A program made the translations under genes and the position numbers. A model generated the notes under the pieces. It was given only the letters and a program-made list of their open reading frames with translations. It was not told where the DNA came from and searched no databases. From Roseomonas sp. (GTDB taxonomy: Bacteria > Pseudomonadota > Alphaproteobacteria > Acetobacterales > Acetobacteraceae), in NCBI GenBank assembly GCA_020249415.1, contig JADCFR010000375.1, forward strand, positions 1 through 15,777: 15,777 nt of DNA, read 5' to 3'. This document shows, one piece after another, positions 1-5,989 of the stretch; positions within the stretch are counted from its first letter, which is position 1, and each line of letters begins with the position of its first letter.

Positions 1-532
1 CCCAGTGGAATTGCGTGCCAAGCCGTTGCAGCCAACCCGCTTCACCCAAGGCGCGCCATTCGTCTTCTGTGCAAAAGGTGGCATGGACGGATGAGGCACC
101 AATGCCCTTGCAGGCCTGCACCAGGGCGCCCGCCACAACATCCGGCCCAAGGCCCGCTTCGGGATGCAGCAAAAGCCGCGGACCCGGCACGGGGCTGAAG
201 GGCACGGCCACTTGCAGCTTCGGGTAGTAATCCCCGCCCGCACGTTCAAGCGCATCCGCCCAGCCATGGTCGAAAACATATTCGCCCTGAGAATGGGATT
301 TCGCATAGGCCGGCGCGCAAGCAAGAAGGTGCCCAGAACCATCTCGCAAGACCGCATGTTGCGGCAGCCAGCCACGTTCCGCGACCGCGCTGCCGCTTTC
401 TTCCAGCGCCAAAAGAAAGGCATGGCACAGAAAGGGATTATCATCCCCCGCACAGGCATCCCAATCACGTGCCGGGATTTCGGCAATCGCGCGATGCAGC
501 GTGAGCGTCAGGGAGGTTGGATCATTCGACAT
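1..532 (-). CDS. FemAB-like / DUF482 acyltransferase, N-terminal half (partial)
   Basis: The gene starts at ATG 532 and runs off the left edge without a stop, leaving 177 codons. The start MSNDPTSLTLH is preceded by AAGGG about 9 nt upstream. I recognise the family (DUF482, FemAB-like, GNAT-fold) from ordered motifs: NPFLCHAFLLALEESGS near residue 27, then HSQGEYVFDHGWADA, then GGDYYPKLQVAVPFSPVPG, with the visible part ending in a GTQFHW motif. Family members are usually about 380 residues, so roughly half is present. These proteins are often annotated as peptidogalycan biosynthesis or acetyltransferase proteins, but to my knowledge the substrate is not established. It lies 111 bp downstream of the gamma-carbonic-anhydrase-like gene on the same strand and may be co-transcribed. 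The family call is confident; the function is not. Confidence 0.88.
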   Translation of the reverse strand, partial: MSNDPTSLTLTLHRAIAEIPARDWDACAGDDNPFLCHAFLLALEESGSAVAERGWLPQHAVLRDGSGHLLACAPAYAKSHSQGEYVFDHGWADALERAGGDYYPKLQVAVPFSPVPGPRLLLHPEAGLGPDVVAGALVQACKGIGASSVHATFCTEDEWRALGEAGWLQRLGTQFHW

Positions 533-643
533 GGGACAGCGCCCTTGTCTAGCACGGCGTGTCCTGAGATTAAATCATTCATCGTCGCCCAAAGCTGCGC
601 GTAACACGAAGCACTTCGGACCAGAGAATACGCCGCACTGGCG

Positions 644-1180
644 TCAGCCGTCCCCAATTCGGCGGAGTCCACGGCGAAAACGCTGCGCATTTTCCACATA
701 ATGCGCGGCCGAGGCGAGCAAACGCTGACGTGTTTCAGGATCAAGCGCGCGGATTACCTTGGCTGGTGCACCCATCACCAAGGAACCTTCGGGAATCTCC
801 TTCCCTTCAGTCACCAATGCCCCGGCGCCGATGATACTGCCTGCACCAATGCGCGCGCCATTCATCACTGTTGCCCCCATGCCGATCAGCGCACCATCAC
901 CAATGGTGCAGCCATGCAGAATGGCACGATGGCCAACCGTGACATCGGCACCGATCGTGAGCGGAAACCCGTGATCGGAATGCAGCACCGCGCCTTCCTG
1001 GATATTGCTGCGCGCGCCGATGTGAATGGGTTCATTGTCGCCACGGATGGCCGCGCCAAACCATATGCCAACATCTTCGCCCAGAATCACATGCCCCACC
1101 ACCTGCGCATCGGGCGCCAACCAGAAGCGGCCCTCGCCTGGGGTTTGGGGGGTCAAATCATCCAGCGCGTATAGCGGCAT
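644..1180 (-). CDS. gamma-carbonic-anhydrase-like hexapeptide-repeat protein (CaiE/PaaY/YrdA group)
   Basis: A 178-residue left-handed beta-helix protein built of hexapeptide repeats. The gamma-class signature residues are all visible: RGD at 46-48, Q61, and three metal-ligand histidines at H67 (in LHSDHG), H84 (TVGHRA) and H89 (LHGC). C-terminal helices carry the end of the chain (MGAPAKVIRALDPET and after). The fold is homotrimeric with the metal at subunit interfaces. I chose the ATG at 1180 because AGGAAGG sits 8 nt upstream. An in-frame ATG at 1210 would add ten residues but has only a weak ribosome site. It follows the CoA-transferase gene after 39 nt, so the two are probably one transcript. 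Relatives include active carbonic anhydrases, CaiE of the carnitine operon and the PaaY thioesterase, so enzymatic activity cannot be read from the sequence alone. Confidence 0.92.
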   Translation of the reverse strand: MPLYALDDLTPQTPGEGRFWLAPDAQVVGHVILGEDVGIWFGAAIRGDNEPIHIGARSNIQEGAVLHSDHGFPLTIGADVTVGHRAILHGCTIGDGALIGMGATVMNGARIGAGSIIGAGALVTEGKEIPEGSLVMGAPAKVIRALDPETRQRLLASAAHYVENAQRFRRGLRRIGDG

Positions 1181-1219
1181 TGCGTGTTCCTTCCTGATGT
1201 CAACGAACATATCACGGTT

Positions 1220-2368
1220 TCACACCGGCTTGTCCTGCGGCCCGCGGATCGGGTCCAGGATTTCCGCATTATGCTGGCCAGGGCTTGGCAGATCATGGCG
1301 CAGCGGCAGGCGTTCGGCACCGAATTGCATGGGCAGCGCCGGCACCTTGATGCGCCGCCCGTCATGCAGTGTCACCTCATGCAGGCCGCCACTGGCAGCA
1401 AGATGCGCGTCTTCAAACAAATCCCAAGGCTTGGCGATGCGGGAATAAGGCAGGCCAGCCCTGGCGCACATTGCCTCAAGCTCCGCAACGCGGCGCGTGA
1501 TCAGCAGGGATTGCACCAGCGGAATCAGGGTTTCGCGACGTTTGGCGCGTTCCGTATTGCTGGCATAATCGGGATGATCCAAGGCGGCTGCGTTCAATTC
1601 GCGGATGAAAATCTCCCATTGGCGTTCGGTAACCACGCCGATGAAAATCTGTTCGCCATCGGCGGTATCAAACACATCATAAACGCCCCAGGCGCGCCGG
1701 CCCGCCGGCATGGGCTCTGGCGCCTTTCCGGTGATGGCCTGTTGCAGCATGGCGGTGGAAACCAGAAAGGCGGCGTTTTCAAACAGCCCCGCCTGCAATA
1801 GCTGCCCACGCCCGGTGGTGTCACGTTGGCGGAGCGCAGCCAGGATGGCAATGACACCAAACATGCCGCCCATCATGTCATTCACTGGCGCCCCGGCACG
1901 GAGCGGCCGCCCCGGCGGGCCGGTCATGTAAGCCAGGCCCGATTGCATCTGCACAACCTCATCCAAGGCGGTGCGGTTTTCATAAGGGCCGGGCAAATAG
2001 CCCTTGAGCGAACAATAGATCAGCCGCGGATTGCGCGCCGCAAGCGCCTCATAGCCCAACCCCTTGGCGGCGAGGCCACCGGGGCGGAAATTTTCCACGA
2101 CCACATCCGCCGTATCAATCAGGGATTTGAGCTTTTCGAGATCGGCGGCCTGATCCGTATCCAGCGTCACACTTTTCTTGTTGCGATTGAAGGCGGGAAA
2201 GAAACCCGTGCCAGAGGCCACCAGATAGCGTGTGCGATCCCCCTTGCCGGGCGGTTCAATCTTGATCACCTCGGCACCCAGATCGGCCAAAACCAGGCCA
2301 CAAGTAGGCCCCATGACCATATGGGAGAATTCAACAACGCGAATGCCGGCAAGCGGTAGCGAATCCAT
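1220..2368 (-). CDS. CaiB/BaiF family (class III) CoA-transferase
   Basis: A 382-residue protein, close to the family's usual length of about 400. It opens with LPLAGIRVVEFSHMVMGP and continues LADLGAEVIKIEPPGKGD, the typical class III CoA-transferase N-terminus. NRNKKSVTLD (61-70) and VVVENFRPGGLAAKGLGY follow. The catalytic aspartate that forms the acyl-anhydride intermediate is D164 in GAPVNDMMGG, and the downstream ALRQRDTTGRGQ is also canonical. These enzymes move CoA between carboxylic acids, for example carnitine, formate/oxalate or 2-methylacyl substrates; the substrate here is unknown. The ATG at 2368 has only a weak AGGT upstream. It is the first gene of a leftward set whose next member is a CaiE/PaaY-like protein. 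Confidence 0.93.
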   Translation of the reverse strand: MDSLPLAGIRVVEFSHMVMGPTCGLVLADLGAEVIKIEPPGKGDRTRYLVASGTGFFPAFNRNKKSVTLDTDQAADLEKLKSLIDTADVVVENFRPGGLAAKGLGYEALAARNPRLIYCSLKGYLPGPYENRTALDEVVQMQSGLAYMTGPPGRPLRAGAPVNDMMGGMFGVIAILAALRQRDTTGRGQLLQAGLFENAAFLVSTAMLQQAITGKAPEPMPAGRRAWGVYDVFDTADGEQIFIGVVTERQWEIFIRELNAAALDHPDYASNTERAKRRETLIPLVQSLLITRRVAELEAMCARAGLPYSRIAKPWDLFEDAHLAASGGLHEVTLHDGRRIKVPALPMQFGAERLPLRHDLPSPGQHNAEILDPIRGPQDKPV

Positions 2369-2625
2369 GATGGCGACCTGCGGGCGGGGTGAAGCTGGCG
2401 ACGCGCCTGCCCTTCGGCGCGACCCTGAGGGGAGCTTAGGCGATTTTTGGCAAGCGCCAAATCAACCAGCGCCTTTCCCGTTCACGTTGCTCCACGGGGG
2501 CCACTCTAAACCTTCATTGGGTCGCTTTTTCCGGGGCGCCAAGGCATGCCACTTGGCCTTGAAAATGCCCCCGGCCAGGGAAGATGATTTTGCCGACCCG
2601 CGCGCAATCCCGTAAAAGGCACGCC
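2369..2625. promoter_or_regulatory. divergent intergenic region with a small perfect inverted repeat
   Basis: This 257-bp gap separates the leftward CoA-transferase gene from the rightward DUF952 gene, so it should hold promoters for both. A perfect inverted repeat lies at 2446-2461: TTTGGC, a 4-nt AAGC centre, then GCCAAA. It could be an operator or a small hairpin. I could not assign convincing -35/-10 boxes on either strand. The short open frames crossing the region show no recognisable protein. Confidence 0.4.
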
Positions 2626-2982
2626 ATGGAAGATTTCATCTATACCCTCATGCGGCGCGATGATTGGCGCGCGGCAGAAGCCGCTGGGGCCTATCACGGC
2701 AGCGCGGATGATCGTCGCGACGGTTTTCTGCATTTCTCCACTGCCGCGCAACTGCGCGCGAGCGCCGCCAAGCATCGCGCAGGCATTGCCGATTTGCTGA
2801 TGGTTGAGGTTGCCAGCGCCGCCCTGGGCCAGAACCTGAAATGGGAGCCCGCCAGCGGCGGTTCCCGCCCCGGCTTGTTTCCCCATCTCTACGGTCCCTT
2901 GCCCTTGGCTGCGGTGCGGCGGGTGATAGCACTGCCGCTCGGCCCCGATGGGCTTCATCAATTCCCGGCCGAAATCCCGTAG
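2626..2982 (+). CDS. DUF952 family protein
   Basis: A 118-residue protein beginning MEDFIYTLMRRDDW. The DUF952 pattern is clear: an N-terminal IYTL..R.DW, then GAYHGSADDRRDGFLHFSTAAQL (the family's GFIH-S-Q motif), LLMVEVA in the middle, LKWEPASGG, and FPHLYGPLPLAAV. Length is normal for the family, a compact cytosolic domain of unknown function. I chose the ATG at 2626 because AAAAGG lies 6 nt upstream; an upstream extension to 2584 adds fifteen residues without family similarity. It is transcribed away from the CoA-transferase and towards the DMT transporter. A weak terminator candidate follows the stop. Confidence 0.88.
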   Translation: MEDFIYTLMRRDDWRAAEAAGAYHGSADDRRDGFLHFSTAAQLRASAAKHRAGIADLLMVEVASAALGQNLKWEPASGGSRPGLFPHLYGPLPLAAVRRVIALPLGPDGLHQFPAEIP

Positions 2983-2985
2983 GCC

Positions 2986-3023
2986 CACCAGACATGCTTC
3001 TCCTGGTGCGCGGGGGTGTTTTT
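2986..3023 (+). terminator. weak Rho-independent terminator candidate after DUF952
   Basis: CACCAG at 2986-2991 pairs with CTGGTG at 3003-3008 around an 11-nt loop. A run of five T follows at 3019-3023, after a G-rich spacer of about ten bases. The position, 3 nt past the DUF952 stop in a convergent gap, is right. The short stem and the separated T run make it only a candidate. Confidence 0.35.
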
Positions 3024-3049
3024 GGATTGGGGAAGGTCAGCCTGAATCC

Positions 3050-3931
3050 TTAGCGCTGATCGGTCCTGGAGGCACGCTCACTCATCAGGCATGCGAAGAC
3101 CACAATCGCCGCCCCGGCCAGCGTCCAGGAGCCGGGATAAAGTTGCCAGATCACCGCATCAAGCAGGAGCGCAAAAACCAAGGCGGAAAATTCGAGCGGC
3201 GCGAGGCGCGCAGCCCGGTCAATGCTGAAGGCCAGCGCCAGCGCCAAAGTGGCGCCACCGGCAAAAAGCCCATTGGCGATCAGCGCCAGCCAATCATAGG
3301 CGTCAGGCGCCACCCATTCCGCCATGGCGAAGGGCAAAACGGCAAGGAAGAGCGGTCCAGAGGACCAGAAGACCAGCCGTGCAGCGCCCTGTTCCGCCCG
3401 CAATAGCCGGCTGATTGTCAGAAATCCGGCATAGGTCATGGTCCCCATGAAGGCCCAGGCATAGGCGCCCCAGGGGCCTTCCGCCGAAAGCCCCGGCGCC
3501 ATGGCAATGATGACGCCAAGAAAGCCCATTGCCGACCACAACCACACGGCGCGTCCATTTTTCTCACCAAGCACAAGGGCCGCGAGCAGCAGCGTGAAAA
3601 AGGGCGCGGTGAAGTAAACCAGGTAACCCTCAGCCAGCGGGATTTCGCGAAAGGCCAAAAAGAAACCATAGGCCGAACCAGCCATGCAGAGCGCGCGCAG
3701 CAAATGCAGCCCCGGGCGTGCCGTGGCGATTGGCCCGCCGGCACCTGGGCGCACCAGGCGCGCAAGCGCAAGCAACAGAAGCAGCGTGCCATAGCGAATG
3801 ACCAAGACCTGATCCGCGCCATAACGCCCGGCCAGCAGCTTTGAATTGGCGTCGAGCAGCGCAAAAAGTGCCATGGCCCCTACCAGCAGTAGTGGCCCTT
3901 TGGAGCTTGTCATGTGATCCCGGAATGGCAT
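3050..3931 (-). CDS. EamA/DMT superfamily transporter
   Basis: A 293-residue, strongly hydrophobic protein with about ten membrane segments and an internal duplication, the layout of EamA (drug/metabolite transporter) proteins. Visible segments include GPLLLVGAMALFALLDANSK near the N-terminus, LVIRYGTLLLLLALARL, GYLVYFTAPFFTLLLAALVLGE (the typical end of repeat 1, APFFTLLLAALVLGE) and a matching second half ending in WTLAGAAIVVFACL. It acts in the inner membrane; the substrate cannot be predicted. Two starts are possible: ATG 3931 (MPFRDH), and ATG 3913 (MTSSKG) with CGGGA upstream. A stable hairpin at 3934-3952 sits directly before the 3931 ATG, which slightly favours 3913. The gene is convergent with DUF952 and lies 70 bp downstream of the protease gene on the same strand. 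Confidence 0.9.
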   Translation of the reverse strand: MPFRDHMTSSKGPLLLVGAMALFALLDANSKLLAGRYGADQVLVIRYGTLLLLLALARLVRPGAGGPIATARPGLHLLRALCMAGSAYGFFLAFREIPLAEGYLVYFTAPFFTLLLAALVLGEKNGRAVWLWSAMGFLGVIIAMAPGLSAEGPWGAYAWAFMGTMTYAGFLTISRLLRAEQGAARLVFWSSGPLFLAVLPFAMAEWVAPDAYDWLALIANGLFAGGATLALALAFSIDRAARLAPLEFSALVFALLLDAVIWQLYPGSWTLAGAAIVVFACLMSERASRTDQR

Positions 3932-3933
3932 TA

Positions 3934-3952
3934 CGCCGAAACCGCTTCGGCG
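3934..3952 (-). promoter_or_regulatory. hairpin directly upstream of the DMT transporter start
   Basis: CGCCGAA and TTCGGCG form a perfect 7-bp stem around a 5-nt loop. It ends 2 nt before the upstream ATG at 3931 and so would cover the ribosome site of that start. It may belong to the end of the upstream protease transcript, act on translation, or be chance in GC-rich DNA. Confidence 0.4.
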
Positions 3953-3962
3953 AACGCCTTCT

Positions 3963-3982
3963 CGCCCCCCACTCAGGGGGCG
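3963..3982 (-). terminator. GC-rich hairpin after the RTX protease gene
   Basis: CGCCCCC pairs with GGGGGCG in a perfect 7-bp stem around a 6-nt loop, about 20 nt beyond the protease stop on the minus strand. There is no T run after it, so it would be an incomplete intrinsic terminator or a 3' stabilising structure. Confidence 0.4.
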
Positions 3983-4001
3983 TCAAGCGCGCAAGTGATG
4001 A

Positions 4002-5594
4002 TTAAGTTGTTAAGGCGAATAGCGCCAGGATATCGGCAAGCTGCGCATTGCCCAGCAGAATGACATCATCACCCTCTCCGCCATCAATGTAATCGCCAAG
4101 CCCATCGGCGATCAGCAAGTCATTGCCCGCACCACCATAAAGGCTGTCACTACCGGTGCCGCCCATCAGCGTATCGGCGCCGGCATTGCCTGAAAGCATG
4201 TTTTCTGCGGCATTGCCGATCATGCTATCATCGCCATCACCGCCAATCGCGGCTTCAATCATGACATTGCGCGCGATGGCGATATTGTTGGTTAGACCGC
4301 CAATGGAAGAAAAGGCTTCCGGGTTCAGATTGATGATCTGATTGGCGCCGTAGCCCGAAGCATCCAGCGTATCCGCCCCGCCCGCATCATAGATGGTAAA
4401 GGCCGGTGCGGTTGCATAGGCCGCAAAATCATAGAGCGAACCGGCGGTGGCGTTGCGGCCATAAACATTATTGCCCGTGTTGAAGCTGGTATTCGCGCCA
4501 TAAAGATTTTGCACGGCCAGAATATCCGCAACACTTGGTCCCATGACGTAGCGATAACTGCCGAATTGCGCATCCACCTGATCGAAATACGACATGATCG
4601 TATAGGACCAGATATCGTTCTGATAAAGATTATCAACACCATAGGTGGCGGTACCATCATAAGCGCCACCATGCCCGAAGCCAAGCGTATGACCGATTTC
4701 ATGCACATAGGTCTGGAAGGAATAGCTATCTATGGCGGTGCCGTAGCTATTGAGCCAGCCGGTGCCGATATTGATCCCGGCGGAGGTGATGAAGCCATCG
4801 CTGACGGAAGAAGACGCAAAAGCCCCCGATTGATTATCGTCAAGCGTTATATCGCCGCCCGAGGTGACTTCCTGAAACACCAGTTTGGTGACATTGGCCC
4901 AGCTTTGAAAGGCGGCACGCGCCAGGGTTTGCCCATCGGGAGTGAGCCCCGTCACATTATAGGTGATGATATAATCAGTTGTTGTGTCCCAACGGCGACC
5001 ACCATCACCCCAGAAGCCGGTGGTCAGGAACTTCGCGATTTCATCAAGGGTATAGGTGGACGGTATGAATTCAAAGATGGAGAGCTGATAGCCGCCAACG
5101 AATCTCTCTTCCCAGGAGCTGGCATCGAGGAAGTATTGCCCGGTCTCCGTAGCCACCCAATTCAGGCGCGAATTGCGCAAGACGCCGCCACGGATATCGT
5201 CATTCTCCGCAATCAGGACGCCGCTGGCGTTGCGCAGATAGATGTATGGGTCTTCCAGCGCGTCATACCCATCAAGAGCGACACCATTCAGCGTGATCTG
5301 GTAACGCGTGCCGGCCACCAGATTCACCGCGTACCAATCATGATCGCCATCCTCCTCCAGCACGCCAGTGATCGGTGTGCCCAACGCTATCGTAGAAGTG
5401 CTTGTCGAATCGCCCGGTATATCCGCAGGCGCGTTTGCAGACGCGTCTGCAGGCGCGTTTGCAAACGCGTTTGCAGGCGCCGGGCCAGGCCCTGGGGCGG
5501 CAAGCGGCTTCCACACCGCTTGGCAGGCATGGCAGCCGCAGGCAAAGCCGGCGGCCTCATCCGGTTGGGCTGCAAGGCAGGCGAAAATCGGCAA
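4002..5594 (-). CDS. serralysin-type M10 zinc metalloprotease with PPC and RTX regions
   Basis: A 530-residue secreted protease. Regions in order: an N-terminal stretch with four cysteines (6, 19, 21, 24); an Ala/Asn/Pro/Asp linker (about 39-62); a PPC-like beta domain (about 68-175, DHDWYAVNLVAGTRYQITL); the M10 catalytic domain (about 180-370) with zinc motif HEIGHTLGFGH (298-308) and Met-turn at M334 followed by Y336, the serralysin fifth ligand; then calcium-binding RTX nonapeptides (about 450-512: GGDGDD, GGTGSD, GGAGND, GGEGDD) and a short hydrophobic tail ending in FALTT, as expected for type I secretion. The start is TTG at 5594 with GGAG 6 nt upstream; an in-frame stop lies at 5634-5636 and no in-frame ATG is available. 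A GTG at residue 27 is the alternative. No cysteines occur beyond residue 24. No secretion genes are nearby in this window. By eye it looks less GC-rich than its neighbours. Confidence 0.93.
   Translation of the reverse strand: MPIFACLAAQPDEAAGFACGCHACQAVWKPLAAPGPGPAPANAFANAPADASANAPADIPGDSTSTSTIALGTPITGVLEEDGDHDWYAVNLVAGTRYQITLNGVALDGYDALEDPYIYLRNASGVLIAENDDIRGGVLRNSRLNWVATETGQYFLDASSWEERFVGGYQLSIFEFIPSTYTLDEIAKFLTTGFWGDGGRRWDTTTDYIITYNVTGLTPDGQTLARAAFQSWANVTKLVFQEVTSGGDITLDDNQSGAFASSSVSDGFITSAGINIGTGWLNSYGTAIDSYSFQTYVHEIGHTLGFGHGGAYDGTATYGVDNLYQNDIWSYTIMSYFDQVDAQFGSYRYVMGPSVADILAVQNLYGANTSFNTGNNVYGRNATAGSLYDFAAYATAPAFTIYDAGGADTLDASGYGANQIINLNPEAFSSIGGLTNNIAIARNVMIEAAIGGDGDDSMIGNAAENMLSGNAGADTLMGGTGSDSLYGGAGNDLLIADGLGDYIDGGEGDDVILLGNAQLADILALFALTT
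5431..5478. repeat. four tandem 12-bp repeats inside the protease gene
   Basis: Four consecutive 12-bp units start at 5431, 5443, 5455 and 5467: gcgtttgcagac, gcgtctgcaggc, gcgtttgcaaac and gcgtttgcaggc. They differ at one to three positions. Read on the minus strand they encode a four-residue periodic linker of the type ANAP/ADAS/ANAF between the N-terminus and the PPC domain. The unit is a multiple of three, so copy-number change by slippage would keep the frame. Confidence 0.9.
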
Positions 5595-5988
5595 AGCCTT
5601 CTCCGCTTGGCTTAAGGACGCAAAAGACCGGCGTCATGTTAGACTGGCTTTTGCCGACCTGAAAGCGCTTTATTGCCGTGCCGCAGCGTGAGTGGAACAC
5701 TGCTTGCCGGCCAATGCCATCGCAAAATCGCCCCCGCGCGCCAGATGGTTGAAGGCATAAGGGCGCTGGCACAGGCGGCCATGCTGAGCGGACAGCAGCA
5801 ACAGGACCGCCCGCGCCGAACCCGAATCGGACCGCAAAGGGGGGTGCTTCCTCTGGCGCGGACGCGGCCCGATGGCCGGTTCTTAAGCCGGTGTCATGCG
5901 ACCGGCTTGCACGCCTCCCCTGATTTTCCGCCTTGGAGGGGCCTCTTTCGACTGTATCTGTCAGTCAAACCGGTCTAGTCTGACTGTC
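5595..5988. other. 394-bp non-coding divergent region between the protease and cydD
   Basis: No open frame here shows recognisable protein features. The longest (5673-5978, plus) is rich in Arg, Pro and Gln, starts at TTG and looks spurious. As the genes on either side diverge, promoters for both should lie here. I see no tRNA or known riboswitch pattern. It holds a perfect hairpin at 5885-5908 and a dyad next to the cydD start, listed separately. Confidence 0.6.
5875..5908 (+). promoter_or_regulatory. cydD leader hairpin with a competing upstream arm
   Basis: AAGCCGGT (5885-5892) and ACCGGCTT (5901-5908) form a perfect 8-bp stem around an 8-nt loop. An earlier copy of GCCGGT at 5875-5880 can pair with the same right arm, giving two exclusive foldings. 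It lies about 80-110 nt before the cydD ATG. The in-frame ATG at 5896 falls in the loop and is therefore a poor start candidate. A regulatory role is inference. Confidence 0.4.
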
Positions 5989-5989
5989 A
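5959..5989 (+). promoter_or_regulatory. dyad overlapping the cydD start, possible operator
   Basis: TGTCAGTCA at 5959-5967 and TGACTGTCA at 5981-5989 are inverted repeats with 8 of 9 positions matching around a 13-bp centre. A further GACTG at 5950-5954 adds a third copy of the half-site. The right arm touches the A of the cydD ATG. No ribosome-binding sequence is visible here, so the site may serve transcription control. The binding factor is unknown. Confidence 0.35.

Noticed and set aside
1826..2359. Plus-strand frames opposite the CoA-transferase
   Set aside because: They are shadows of a gene with complete family motifs, with no ribosome site or domain of their own.
5431..5478. Short tandem repeat as a CRISPR array
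   Set aside because: The 12-bp units abut without spacers and lie in frame inside a coding gene.
4509..5615. A 368-codon plus-strand open frame opposite the protease gene
   Set aside because: It is antisense to a gene with clear zinc and RTX motifs, shows no recognisable domain, and long antisense frames are common in GC-rich DNA.
5673..5978. Possible small gene in the gap before cydD
   Set aside because: TTG start without a ribosome site, basic low-complexity product and no family resemblance; hairpin and dyad structures explain the region better.
5896..5988. Longer cydD start at ATG 5896
   Set aside because: The extra 31 residues do not look like CydD, the ATG lies in a hairpin loop, and no ribosome site precedes it.
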